DNA from: an uncultured Fodinibius sp.
GTDB taxonomy: Bacteria; Bacteroidota; Rhodothermia; Balneolales; Balneolaceae
Direction: 5' to 3'
Length of the DNA: 64,000 nucleotides
NCBI GenBank assembly: GCA_913056235.1
Contig: CAJXMW010000005.1
Span: 186,001-250,000, forward strand
Shown: in pieces, positions 51,306-58,695 of the stretch
Layout: every line of letters begins with the position of its first letter
How positions within the stretch are numbered: position 1 is the stretch's first letter
Notes under the pieces: model-generated
Seen by the model: the letters and a program-made list of their open reading frames with translations, nothing else
Told to the model about the DNA's origin: nothing
The model's database searches: none
Position numbers and translations under genes: made by a program

Positions 51306-51548
51306 ATGGATAATATGAAAGAAGCAAAAATTAGGAAATGCCCTAAATGCGGTTCTAAACCAGCCGCCTATGAAGAAATTTGCACGACTTATACTACTTG
51401 GCACATTGAAAATGGTAAGGTTAACCGTAAAGAAGGGATACATAACCCTGGTGACATAGAGAAATTACAAGCGGTGTGTTCAAACTTAGAATGCGGTTAT
51501 GTTTGGACACTGAGGGGCGTAACCCAAATTGATGACATGTTGGTATAA
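51306..51548 (+). CDS. Cassette A gene: zinc-ribbon protein
   Basis: An 80-residue protein with CPKCGSKPAAYEEICTTY (residues 12-29) and a second knuckle CSNLECGYVW, together a zinc ribbon. The start codon is inside one arm and the stop inside the other arm of the cassette's 14-bp inverted repeat (51295-51308, 51536-51549), so the gene fills the cassette completely. No function known. Confidence 0.65.
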   Translation: MDNMKEAKIRKCPKCGSKPAAYEEICTTYTTWHIENGKVNRKEGIHNPGDIEKLQAVCSNLECGYVWTLRGVTQIDDMLV

Positions 51549-51734
51549 CGACGACGCGCTTAAGCTGTGCTACAATAAATAACCTTAACAAAGACTAAAA
51601 AAAAGATATGGAACCTTTAAGTGAAGCAGATAAAGAATTGATGAAATTAATGCTAATTGAAATGGCGCTTGAAGTTAAAGAGCAAAAGCGTAAAGACGGA
51701 TGCGAGTAGCATCCGCTTGAAGCGCTGGTTATAC
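51543..51734 (+). other. attC site 5 (long loop with a mini-ORF)
   Basis: R'' GTATAAC (51543-51549), L'' GCGCTTAAGC, L' GCTTGAAGCGC and R' GTTATAC (51728-51734), with one extra base in L'. A hairpin GGATGC/GCATCC is near the right end. The 192-bp length and the 33-codon ORF at 51608-51709 in its loop are unusual. Confidence 0.65.
51608..51709 (+). CDS. Mini-ORF in attC5 loop
   Basis: 33 codons beginning MEPLSEADKELMKLMLIEM, a clean amphipathic helix, preceded by an A-rich leader. It lies wholly between the arms of attC5. Could be a leftover of a cassette gene or a real micro-protein. Confidence 0.3.
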   Translation: MEPLSEADKELMKLMLIEMALEVKEQKRKDGCE

Positions 51735-51745
51735 CTTTTGCGACT

Positions 51746-51931
51746 ATGGATAAATGCAAAAAGTGTGGTTGTGAAATTTACATTTATAAGCAGGTAGAAC
51801 GCACTATTTACGTTGGTACGTTTGGAGAAGATCCAGAGGCCAGCGATACAAAAATTGTAAGAGCTAACAAAACTGTTGAGTGCGCAAATTGTGGACATAG
51901 AGAACCAAAAAAAGATGCTATGAAAGGCTGA
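51746..51931 (+). CDS. Cassette B gene: zinc-ribbon protein
   Basis: A 61-residue protein starting MDKCKKCGCEIYIYK and ending with CANCGHREPKKD: two CxxC knuckles about 43 residues apart form a zinc ribbon. Cassette ends match as a 14/15-bp inverted repeat (51728-51741, 51934-51948). Confidence 0.6.
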   Translation: MDKCKKCGCEIYIYKQVERTIYVGTFGEDPEASDTKIVRANKTVECANCGHREPKKDAMKG

Positions 51932-51941
51932 AAGCAAAAAG

Positions 51942-52064
51942 GTATAACGGAGAAAGCATAACCTGAGCGTAAATTTAAAACTTAATGAGGATGCTTAATT
52001 ATGGGAAAGCAAAATGATGAAACAAAGGCGCGAGACGCTTCAGCCGTTAATGCTATGGTTAGGT
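51942..52064 (+). other. attC site 6
   Basis: R'' GTATAAC (51942-51948), L'' AGCATAAC (51954-51961), L' GTTAATGCT and R' GTTAGGT (52058-52064); one extra base in L'. Inner CTGAGCG and CGCTTCAG extend the stem. 123 bp. Confidence 0.7.
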
Positions 52065-52075
52065 GTTTTTACTCG

Positions 52076-52297
52076 ATGAAAAATTGCTACAAGGGATCTA
52101 CTCATATTTGTGATGAAGATGAGAACCCGCTTTGTGGCACAAAAATGGAAAGGCTTAAAAAGCACAAAAAAGTGAAGATCGAAAACCTTGAAATTTTTGA
52201 GCTATGGAACAATTTAGGTGAACATAAATGGGTAAGGACTTCTAAGTTTGAATTTTGCAAAAGCTGCTACCGCATATTTAAAAGTAAAAACACCTAA
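52076..52297 (+). CDS. Cassette C gene: small Cys-rich protein
   Basis: 73 residues from the ATG at 52076, just after the cassette's left inverted repeat. Cysteines at NCYKGSTHICDEDENPLCG and at FEFCKSCYRIF suggest a zinc site. The stop codon lies in the right repeat. In-frame ATGs at 52001 and 52055 lie within attC6 itself; translation from 52001 would give 98 residues. Confidence 0.55.
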   Translation: MKNCYKGSTHICDEDENPLCGTKMERLKKHKKVKIENLEIFELWNNLGEHKWVRTSKFEFCKSCYRIFKSKNT

Positions 52298-52343
52298 CAA
52301 CAGCTTATCCCAAGCGAAGCGCGGGATGAAGCATCGGTTATAC
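52292..52343 (+). other. attC site 7 (short)
   Basis: R'' ACCTAAC (52292-52298), L'' GCTTATCCC, L' GGGATGAAGC and R' GTTATAC (52337-52343), with one extra base. 52 bp. The bases after the cut (GTTATACGGCAT, 52337-52348) pair with ATGCCGTATAAC at 51204-51215, outside attC4. Confidence 0.7.
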
Positions 52344-52686
52344 GGCATCCTCGAACAACAGCACCGTCCTACCTCCCTATTTGCTTGATGATATGATACA
52401 GGTGCCGCTTTCCTGCACCTGGTGCAATAGCATTAAATAGAGCAAAAATCCAAGCTAGCAGCGTTTTAACAGCAAATTACCAGCAATAATTTTAAAATCG
52501 CCTATATAGTACTATGTGAATAATATGTTGTCATAATCCATCTGTTTTCGTCCTGTCAAGTAAGCTGTTGACAGGTGTTGTCATCAATTAGAATCATCGG
52601 TTATAACCTGTTGGAAGGTGTTGAGCCCCAGCCGCGCGGCCTATAGGTTTTTAGCAGCGAAATCAACTGAACCCCATTTTTTCTTT
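52344..52686. promoter_or_regulatory. Gap before the late operon with two palindromes
   Basis: No gene is seen. Two perfect 7-bp inverted repeats occur: CAGGTGC/GCACCTG (52399-52421) and CTGTCAA/TTGACAG (52553-52574). The region is AT-rich (for example around 52440-52520) and leads to the first late gene, so the palindromes are candidate operator or terminator sites for late control. Confidence 0.45.
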
Positions 52687-54084
52687 ATGGCAGACGCTGC
52701 AAAAACGCACAAAAATGGTCGTCCACAAGCGGGCAACAAAGATTTTGGATCGGTGGACAATGTGAATATGTCACCGGTTGATACGCCTTCCAATAATGAT
52801 GAACCGGAGACCCGCCGAACTAACGCTGATCGCATTCCCGATCACGTAAAAGACCCTACCCAGGGACAGGATTTCGCATTTGATGAAAAGGCCATTCAAG
52901 AGAACTATCCCTTTTTCGGTGATCTGCTAAAGCGCAAAAACAGCCATTACCGGCGTATTACCACCATTAGCAAGCAGGAACCCACCTGTATTGAAGAAGT
53001 GGAGCGCAAACATGGTCCCGGATATTATGAAGTGCGTCTGCAAACCAAGGACGGCCAGCAGTCGATCAACTTTCGTATTGCCGATGACAGTGCAGAGAGC
53101 GAAACAGTCAGCGATCCCGCCAAATTGAAGTCCGAGAATGACATTTCGGACAAGCTAAAGCAGATTTACGAGGCTAGAATCAAAAGCCAGGAAGATACGA
53201 TAAGAAATTTAAGAACTGAGCTGGATCGTACCAGCGATAAGGTGCGGGAGCTCAAGCAGGAAGGATTTGAAGAAGTAAAACGAGCAGAGCGAGAGTTTAA
53301 GAAAGAGCGCCGCCAGTACGAGCGCGAAATTGACAATCTGAAAGATGAGCTGCGCGACATTAAACAGGAAAAATTTGAGCTGAAAATGGAGCTTAAATTT
53401 TCCGACAAAGGCGGCACGCTAGACAAGTTTATGGATACGCTGGTTTCGGAAGATGGCTTGCTTGCCAAATATGGGCCGATGGTTATGCAGGCCATGCAGC
53501 AGCAGAACGGCCAACTAGCCTTGAACGGTCCCCAGCAGATGCCCAACCCCCAACAGCAGCAGCGAACCAACCCCGGCAATCCCCAACCTACACCCTCCGA
53601 AGCTTCAGCGCAGGAGGGCGAAAACCAACAACAGGAAACACAAGACCAAAACGAACAGGATATGCAGACCAGCCAGCAGCCCACCGCTGAACAGGTGAAA
53701 CAGGCGGTAAAGCAGGAAATTATTAGTCAGACCAAAGGAGCATTACAGGCCGAAACGGTTGATCAAAATGGTATAGCAACGTACATCAACCAAGTGGTAA
53801 CGAATTTAGATCGAGAAGGCCTCTCGGTAGGACCCGACTTCTGGATCGATGTTTCAAAGCAGTTGGTGAAGTTTGTGAATAAGCACGATATCGCCACCGA
53901 AAAGTTAGGCAAAGTCATCCAGCCGGTATTGGGCATGTTGCCGCAAATTGCTATTCAAGGGTTTAAAAACATGCCGGTAAACGGCGCTATCGGATTCCTG
54001 CAAAATCAGTACAGCTTAAATATGGCAGGCAACGAAAAGGAAATTCTTAAAGAAGTGTTGACCTATTTTAAAAAGCAGTTGTAA
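52687..54084 (+). CDS. Coiled-coil late protein of unknown function
   Basis: From the ATG at 52687 the 465-residue protein has a polar N-terminus (1-60), a beta-rich part (about 75-130), a long coiled coil (about 150-250), a Gln/Pro/Asn-rich linker (about 270-340) and a helical C-terminal domain (about 345-465). An in-frame ATG at 52618 would add 23 residues. It heads the late operon and abuts the next gene (stop 54084, start 54085). A scaffold, spike or vertex role is possible. No family recognised. Confidence 0.7.
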   Translation: MADAAKTHKNGRPQAGNKDFGSVDNVNMSPVDTPSNNDEPETRRTNADRIPDHVKDPTQGQDFAFDEKAIQENYPFFGDLLKRKNSHYRRITTISKQEPTCIEEVERKHGPGYYEVRLQTKDGQQSINFRIADDSAESETVSDPAKLKSENDISDKLKQIYEARIKSQEDTIRNLRTELDRTSDKVRELKQEGFEEVKRAEREFKKERRQYEREIDNLKDELRDIKQEKFELKMELKFSDKGGTLDKFMDTLVSEDGLLAKYGPMVMQAMQQQNGQLALNGPQQMPNPQQQQRTNPGNPQPTPSEASAQEGENQQQETQDQNEQDMQTSQQPTAEQVKQAVKQEIISQTKGALQAETVDQNGIATYINQVVTNLDREGLSVGPDFWIDVSKQLVKFVNKHDIATEKLGKVIQPVLGMLPQIAIQGFKNMPVNGAIGFLQNQYSLNMAGNEKEILKEVLTYFKKQL

Positions 54085-55230
54085 ATGAAATTAGCCGTTT
54101 CCAACAGCAGAAATTCAAAGAACCTCTATGCTGCACATCGCAGTCATGACGGGAACCGCACGGGCGTACGACGTGCTGGTTATTCCCGTATGGAGTACAA
54201 GGATCTGGACCATGTACTCAAGGTGATGAAACGGCTGTACAACGAGTACAAGGCTGATCCCCGGATCCGGCAAAAAGCCCACGAGATAACCAGCGGCATT
54301 GCCAAGGATCCACGCACGGGCTTAGCCAACCGCCGCAACTACCAGGCAATGGCGGAAGCTATTTATCAATGGATGAAGGGCAACATTGCCTATCAACGAG
54401 ATCCCGCAGGCGTAGAGTACCTGCAGTCGCCGATCAAGACGCTGAAATATGGCTTTGGTGACTGTGACGATCTTACCACGCTTGGTGCGGCACTGATGAG
54501 CGCGGTAGGCATACCGGTGCGCTTTGGGCTCGCAAAGACGAATGCGCAAAACCCAAGGGCCTACAGTCATATTTATGCCGAATATGAGGCCGACGGGCAG
54601 TGGAAGCCGTTTGATCCCGCGCTGCACACCCAAGCCGGTGTAGGATTATCTGACAGCACGAGTTTTGGCACTACATCGGTATCGCTGGACGATGCTGGTT
54701 GTGGCTGTGGATGCGGCGGAGCCAAAAAACAAGATTTGGGAGCTGTTGGTACAATTACGGCAATTTTACAATCTATTAGTGCGGCTGCAGGGACCGCAAA
54801 AGGTTTAGGCGTTGAAGTTAATGATATTGAAAATCTTTTAGGTCTTAATAGTCGTGAAAAAAAGCGACGAAAGAGAGATGCCTATAAACAAGCGCTTATT
54901 AAAGCAGGTGTAAATTCGAATAAACTTGGAAATTGGCATTCTGACGAATGGAAAGCCGGTAAAGACTTTGACAAAATTATTCAGCGCGGCGGTAATTTAG
55001 GTGTACAGTTTTTGAATGAAAAGATGACCGCTAATCAACAGATCGACAAAGGCTATACACAAAATTTGTTGCGTCAGCTTGGCCCTTACTTAAAAAAGCA
55101 TAAACAATCGACAACCAGTTCAATAGGTGCTGCTCTCAGTAAGTTTCCGATGTGGGGCTATACTATTGCCGCAGCATCTATTATTGGGCCAACTGGTTAT
55201 TACGCATATAAAAAATATCTAAACAAATAG
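54085..55230 (+). CDS. Transglutaminase-like cysteine protein with membrane anchor
   Basis: The first 200 residues hold a transglutaminase-like fold with triad Cys127 (GFGDCDDLTTL), His162 (YSHIYAEY) and Asp177 (KPFDPAL). A CGCGCG run is at 206-211. Residues 258-340 are a basic helical domain shared with the next two proteins, and a membrane helix is at about 357-376. In phage settings such folds are often cell-wall or virion-maturation enzymes. The combination of catalytic domain, shared domain and C-terminal anchor suggests a virion membrane protein for host entry. Catalysis has to be tested. Confidence 0.8.
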   Translation: MKLAVSNSRNSKNLYAAHRSHDGNRTGVRRAGYSRMEYKDLDHVLKVMKRLYNEYKADPRIRQKAHEITSGIAKDPRTGLANRRNYQAMAEAIYQWMKGNIAYQRDPAGVEYLQSPIKTLKYGFGDCDDLTTLGAALMSAVGIPVRFGLAKTNAQNPRAYSHIYAEYEADGQWKPFDPALHTQAGVGLSDSTSFGTTSVSLDDAGCGCGCGGAKKQDLGAVGTITAILQSISAAAGTAKGLGVEVNDIENLLGLNSREKKRRKRDAYKQALIKAGVNSNKLGNWHSDEWKAGKDFDKIIQRGGNLGVQFLNEKMTANQQIDKGYTQNLLRQLGPYLKKHKQSTTSSIGAALSKFPMWGYTIAAASIIGPTGYYAYKKYLNK

Positions 55231-55233
55231 ATT

Positions 55234-55845
55234 ATGTCTCGACTAAGATCACATAAAACGACTCGACAGAACCAGCAAGAACTTTCTGGCCTGTTTGGAA
55301 TGTCTGACCGGCGCAAGAAAGAGAAACGAAATGGATATCGACAGGCACTAATTGGAGCCGGTATCGATCAGGCGCGACTGCAACGCTGGCCTATTGACGA
55401 ATGGAAGGCTGGTGAAAAACTAGCGATTATTTTACAGCGTGGCGGACAGAAGGGCGTTGAATTTATTAACAGTAATATTGGTCCTACACAGCAGATTACA
55501 AAGTCATTTGCAAATAGCTTAGTCACGAAGTTTGATGCTTATTTAACACAAAACAACATCGATACTTCGTCCATTAATCCCATTAATTTACCTAGTATAG
55601 ATACCAAGTCAGGGTTTGCAAATACCGTCGAAAATCTTCCTAGTTACTTAGAAAATTTGCTTGGCACGGCAAATAAATATGAAAACCTTTTTTCAGGTGA
55701 TGATAGCAAAAGTGATAATAATGGAAATAATCAGGTTATAAAGTCTCCCGATCAGGCAGGATACAACATTCCCTGGACTAAACTGGCATTAACGGCTGGG
55801 GGTACTGTAATTATAGGACTTCTAATTTCAAAATACTCATCATAA
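55234..55845 (+). CDS. Virion-cluster protein, shared domain plus C-terminal membrane helix
   Basis: The 203-residue protein has a short basic N-terminus, then the shared domain at about 28-110 (RKKEKRNGYRQALIGAGIDQ...WPIDEWKAGEKLAIILQRGGQKGVEFIN), a polar linker and a final membrane helix (about 180-200, WTKLALTAGGTVIIGLLIS). It resembles residues 258-376 of the transglutaminase-like protein upstream, so gene duplication is likely. No known family. Confidence 0.65.
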   Translation: MSRLRSHKTTRQNQQELSGLFGMSDRRKKEKRNGYRQALIGAGIDQARLQRWPIDEWKAGEKLAIILQRGGQKGVEFINSNIGPTQQITKSFANSLVTKFDAYLTQNNIDTSSINPINLPSIDTKSGFANTVENLPSYLENLLGTANKYENLFSGDDSKSDNNGNNQVIKSPDQAGYNIPWTKLALTAGGTVIIGLLISKYSS

Positions 55846-55849
55846 AGTT

Positions 55850-56446
55850 ATGGCACGTTTAGGAAAGAACAATTCTAGAACAAGTCCCCAATTAGGACAG
55901 CAAAAGCAGAATCTTGACGGGTTATTTGGATGGAAATGGGGAACATCTCTGGAAGGAAGACGAAACCGCCGAGACAATGCCCGTACAAAGCTGAAAAAAA
56001 AGGGCGTCTTTTATTATAACCTTGCGAAATGGGATTCTGACCAATATAAAGCACGAAAAGACTTTGACAAGATTTTCAAACGTGCTCAAAATGATACACA
56101 GGCAGTGGAATACATCAATGAGTTCCTTGATGACTACGACAAGGTAACAACGTCGATCACACGAAAAATGGTGGATAATTTTTCGGAATGGCAGAAAAAG
56201 CAAGCTGATAAGAATAAGCAGTCCAACAACCAGCATTCGGATAGAAACTCACAAACAGGTGGAAACTCGCAATCGGGCGGCTCCAATAGTGGATCTCAAG
56301 CGGGAGGAAAGGGCAATTTACCGGCAACACAGAATTCAATCCAATCCGGATTTAATGATAAATATCTCATATATGGTGCTGGCGCTCTAGCTTTTGCCGG
56401 AGTGGGATATTTAGGGTATCAAATTATCAACAAATCTACCTCTTAA
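55850..56446 (+). CDS. Virion-cluster protein, third copy of the shared domain
   Basis: 198 residues. N-terminus QQKQNLDGLFGW parallels NQQELSGLFGM of the previous protein. The shared domain (about 36-118, WDSDQYKARKDFDKIFKRA) is the most divergent copy and lacks the QRGG motif. A Ser/Gly/Gln-rich linker (about 125-160) precedes a membrane helix (about 170-190). Located 4 bases after the previous stop. Confidence 0.65.
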   Translation: MARLGKNNSRTSPQLGQQKQNLDGLFGWKWGTSLEGRRNRRDNARTKLKKKGVFYYNLAKWDSDQYKARKDFDKIFKRAQNDTQAVEYINEFLDDYDKVTTSITRKMVDNFSEWQKKQADKNKQSNNQHSDRNSQTGGNSQSGGSNSGSQAGGKGNLPATQNSIQSGFNDKYLIYGAGALAFAGVGYLGYQIINKSTS

Positions 56447-56447
56447 C

Positions 56448-56987
56448 ATGAATAGGGAAAATCAACATATCGCCTTGTCCGGGTCCGATAATACCTATGT
56501 TGGCATGCAGATTGTTGGGCGAAATCCTGAAGAAGGGTTGCCTATTGGTGGTGTGGCATTTGTAATAGAGGTTATTCTACAGGCGTTTGAATGGAGTATT
56601 AGCCCCGTTGGTAAAGATGTGAATTGCAAAAATGTATTCCTATTAGCACGCAGCCAAGAAAGCGGTAAAATACTGGCGTCGAAACAGATTAATACCGATC
56701 AAACAAAGAATTGTCGTAAACGAACCTCATTGGTGTTTGACAGTAAGTGGCGGCCATATAACAATAGTTACGTCAAATTTGAAGTGTATCCTGCCCAGAT
56801 GGGGCTCTTTAGCGCTCAACAGACTACACGGCAGGCTGTGGAATCTGGAAAAGTGTCTCCGCTTGCTACATCAAGAGCGATAGATATGAGTATTTCTAAA
56901 AAAGAATTAAAGCAAAAAGAGACTTTCCCTGGAGATGCTCAAAAAAAATATCGCAAGCTTTTGGTACTACTTCCAATGGCCCCATAA
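56448..56987 (+). CDS. Beta-rich virion-cluster protein, zero-frame product (possible frameshift)
   Basis: The 179-residue zero-frame product is beta-rich (YVGMQIVGRNPEEGLPIGGVAFVIEVIL) with a KNCRKRTSLVFDSKWRPYNNSYVKFEVYP stretch. At 56941-56948 there are eight A's, framed as CAA-AAA-AAA, giving an exact A_AAA_AAA slippery heptamer at 56942-56948. After a -1 shift the reading continues for 50 codons to 57100 through GTTSNGPIMPVQ into a glycine linker and a membrane helix, as in neighbours. The zero-frame tail after Lys167 is short and unlike them. The natural product may be the 217-residue frameshifted form. Confidence 0.65.
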   Translation: MNRENQHIALSGSDNTYVGMQIVGRNPEEGLPIGGVAFVIEVILQAFEWSISPVGKDVNCKNVFLLARSQESGKILASKQINTDQTKNCRKRTSLVFDSKWRPYNNSYVKFEVYPAQMGLFSAQQTTRQAVESGKVSPLATSRAIDMSISKKELKQKETFPGDAQKKYRKLLVLLPMAP

Positions 56988-57100
56988 TGCCTGTTCAATC
57001 GAGTACAGGAGGTGGAAAGCTGGCAATAAGCAGCGCGGTGCTGCTTGCTGTTGGGCTGGCCGGCTACTACATCTATCGCAAGGCAGAAGAACTAGAGTAA
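56987..57100 (+). CDS. 37-codon ORF: membrane anchor in -1 frame
   Basis: Codes for MPVQSSTGGGKLAISSAVLL... and a tail ending YYIYRKAEELE. Its ATG overlaps the zero-frame stop as TAATG, so it could also be translated by coupling. It could be the -1 frame extension of the 179-residue protein. Its sequence matches the C-terminal anchors of neighbouring proteins. Confidence 0.5.
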   Translation: MPVQSSTGGGKLAISSAVLLAVGLAGYYIYRKAEELE

Positions 57101-57137
57101 TAAATATGACGAAGGTTAATTTATAGAAGTTATTGCT

Positions 57138-57656
57138 ATGAAATTAGGAGCGAAAAAACGAAAAAACGGTCTCGGCCTTATTAGTAGGGGTAGAACTGTA
57201 ATTCGAGAGCCCTACAGCCGAGGTGCAACAAAGAATTACAAAGACAATACTGCCGGTGCCGGCACGTACCATACGATGAATGGCGGCGGTGCTTATCAGG
57301 GCGAAGATCTGCCTGCAGAAGTTCAAAACAGTGGCAACGAAAGCGGAATATGCGTAGTAGGCGCTGGCGGCCCCTGTAATAATGATGATATCTTTTATCC
57401 ATCCGATCCAGTCGGACCGCTACCCGACAATGGTAACAATAACGGATCTGGCAGCGGATCTAACAGCGGAAACAATCAGAATAGCGGCAATAGCGGTTCG
57501 CAGAATAACGGCAGTCAACAAAAATCCGGCAAGCCTGCCAAACAGCAATCCCAAGGCATTATTGCATCGGGCTTTAATAATGATGTCGTCAAATACGGCG
57601 GCGGTGCCCTGCTGATTTTAGGAATTGGATATTTAACAGCTAAGAAGGTCAAATAA
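57138..57656 (+). CDS. Virion-cluster protein with Asn/Gly/Ser linker and C-terminal helix
   Basis: 172 residues: basic N-terminus (KLGAKKRKNGLG), glycine-rich part with VVGAGGPCNNDD, then a long NGNNNGSGSGSN-type linker (about 98-135) and a membrane helix (about 151-168, VVKYGGGALLILGIGYLTA). No catalytic motif seen. It matches the family plan of short, anchored virion proteins. Confidence 0.65.
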   Translation: MKLGAKKRKNGLGLISRGRTVIREPYSRGATKNYKDNTAGAGTYHTMNGGGAYQGEDLPAEVQNSGNESGICVVGAGGPCNNDDIFYPSDPVGPLPDNGNNNGSGSGSNSGNNQNSGNSGSQNNGSQQKSGKPAKQQSQGIIASGFNNDVVKYGGGALLILGIGYLTAKKVK

Positions 57657-57658
57657 TT

Positions 57659-58129
57659 ATGAAGTTAGTGAAAAGCGCACGATCACAACAACATCATTCA
57701 CTTTCTGACGGCGAAAACGGTGGAACCGATGTGGCCTGGACCGAACAGGACCTGCGAAGTATGGTCAAAGGCGTGGCCGATCAGGTAGCCGCATCTGGCA
57801 ATACGTTTAACCACGGGAAATTAGGCGGTACCATTAACTGGTATCAGAACGCACGGCCCGATCACCCGGTAACAAAATATTTTGAGTCGATGGGCGGCAA
57901 AGCTGCCAAGAAAGAGATTGCCGAAGACTTGAAAAGTCGGTTCCACGATCTGCTTGCCCAGAAAGGTGTATTGCCTGGAAGTTCCGGTTCCCAAAATAAA
58001 TCGGGCTTGCCTGCAAAAGTGATGAACGCAGGATTTTTGGGCAACATGACGTCCCAGCAGAAAAAATGGGCGCTGGGCGGCGGTGCTGCACTGGCAATCG
58101 CAGGAATTGCGTATTACTACACTAGCTAA
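57659..58129 (+). CDS. Virion-cluster protein with C-terminal helix
   Basis: 156 residues, with the N-terminus MKLVKSARSQQHHSLSDG similar to the next protein's SRRSLPLSDNG region. Middle (about 25-110) is helical (LRSMVKGVADQVAA, AAKKEIAEDLKSRFHDLLAQKG), and the end has a Gly-rich helix (WALGGGAALAIAGIAYYY). Gap of 2 bases to the previous stop. Confidence 0.65.
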   Translation: MKLVKSARSQQHHSLSDGENGGTDVAWTEQDLRSMVKGVADQVAASGNTFNHGKLGGTINWYQNARPDHPVTKYFESMGGKAAKKEIAEDLKSRFHDLLAQKGVLPGSSGSQNKSGLPAKVMNAGFLGNMTSQQKKWALGGGAALAIAGIAYYYTS

Positions 58130-58134
58130 CACCT

Positions 58135-58695
58135 ATGGCTAAGCTGTCATCACATACCAACAGACGTTCGCTTCCATTGTCTGATAATGGCAATGACGAC
58201 GATTCGCCGTGGGGGCAAATTGGCGATGATGGTGCCCCGGACATGAGCGGCGATTCGAACGATACGCCTATCACGGCCGACAGTGAACCCCAGTTTAACA
58301 TCCCCTTTTGGCCGGATGATTCCTGGGACTGCCAAGACTGGGTTACGTGGCACAAAAAGAACGTTGAGAAGTATGGGCAGCAGAAAGCCAACGAAAAATT
58401 TATAACCCAGTGGAGCAAACAGGGGCTGTGGGATAGTAATTTCAGCTTTTGCAAATATTACGATCATTTCCGCAGCTACTTTGCCGATCAGGGCATCAAC
58501 GTGAATAGCTTTACGTCACAGATTATTAATAACGCCAAAGATACGGCGGTAAATGTGAGTGAAGGCGCCAAAGGTATAAGCGCCGGTGTTGGCGACCTGA
58601 ATTTAAATAAAGTACTCTGGATTCTGGGCATTGCCGGTGCCGGTTATGTCTTTTATCCGACGCTGCAAGATAAAGTTCAAGAATGGATTGACTAA
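58135..58695 (+). CDS. Virion-cluster protein, acidic N-terminus and C-terminal helix
   Basis: The 186-residue protein begins MAKLSSHTNRRSLPLSDNGN, has an acidic disordered segment (about 19-52), a tryptophan-rich middle (FWPDDSWDCQDWVTWHKKN, about 58-76) and a membrane helix (about 157-178, VLWILGIAGAGYVFYPTL). Its stop overlaps the next start (TAATG). Confidence 0.65.
   Translation: MAKLSSHTNRRSLPLSDNGNDDDSPWGQIGDDGAPDMSGDSNDTPITADSEPQFNIPFWPDDSWDCQDWVTWHKKNVEKYGQQKANEKFITQWSKQGLWDSNFSFCKYYDHFRSYFADQGINVNSFTSQIINNAKDTAVNVSEGAKGISAGVGDLNLNKVLWILGIAGAGYVFYPTLQDKVQEWID

Noticed and set aside
52687-54084. The coiled-coil late protein as a tail tape measure
   Set aside because: It is too short, has no hydrophobic repeats, and no other tail genes are nearby.
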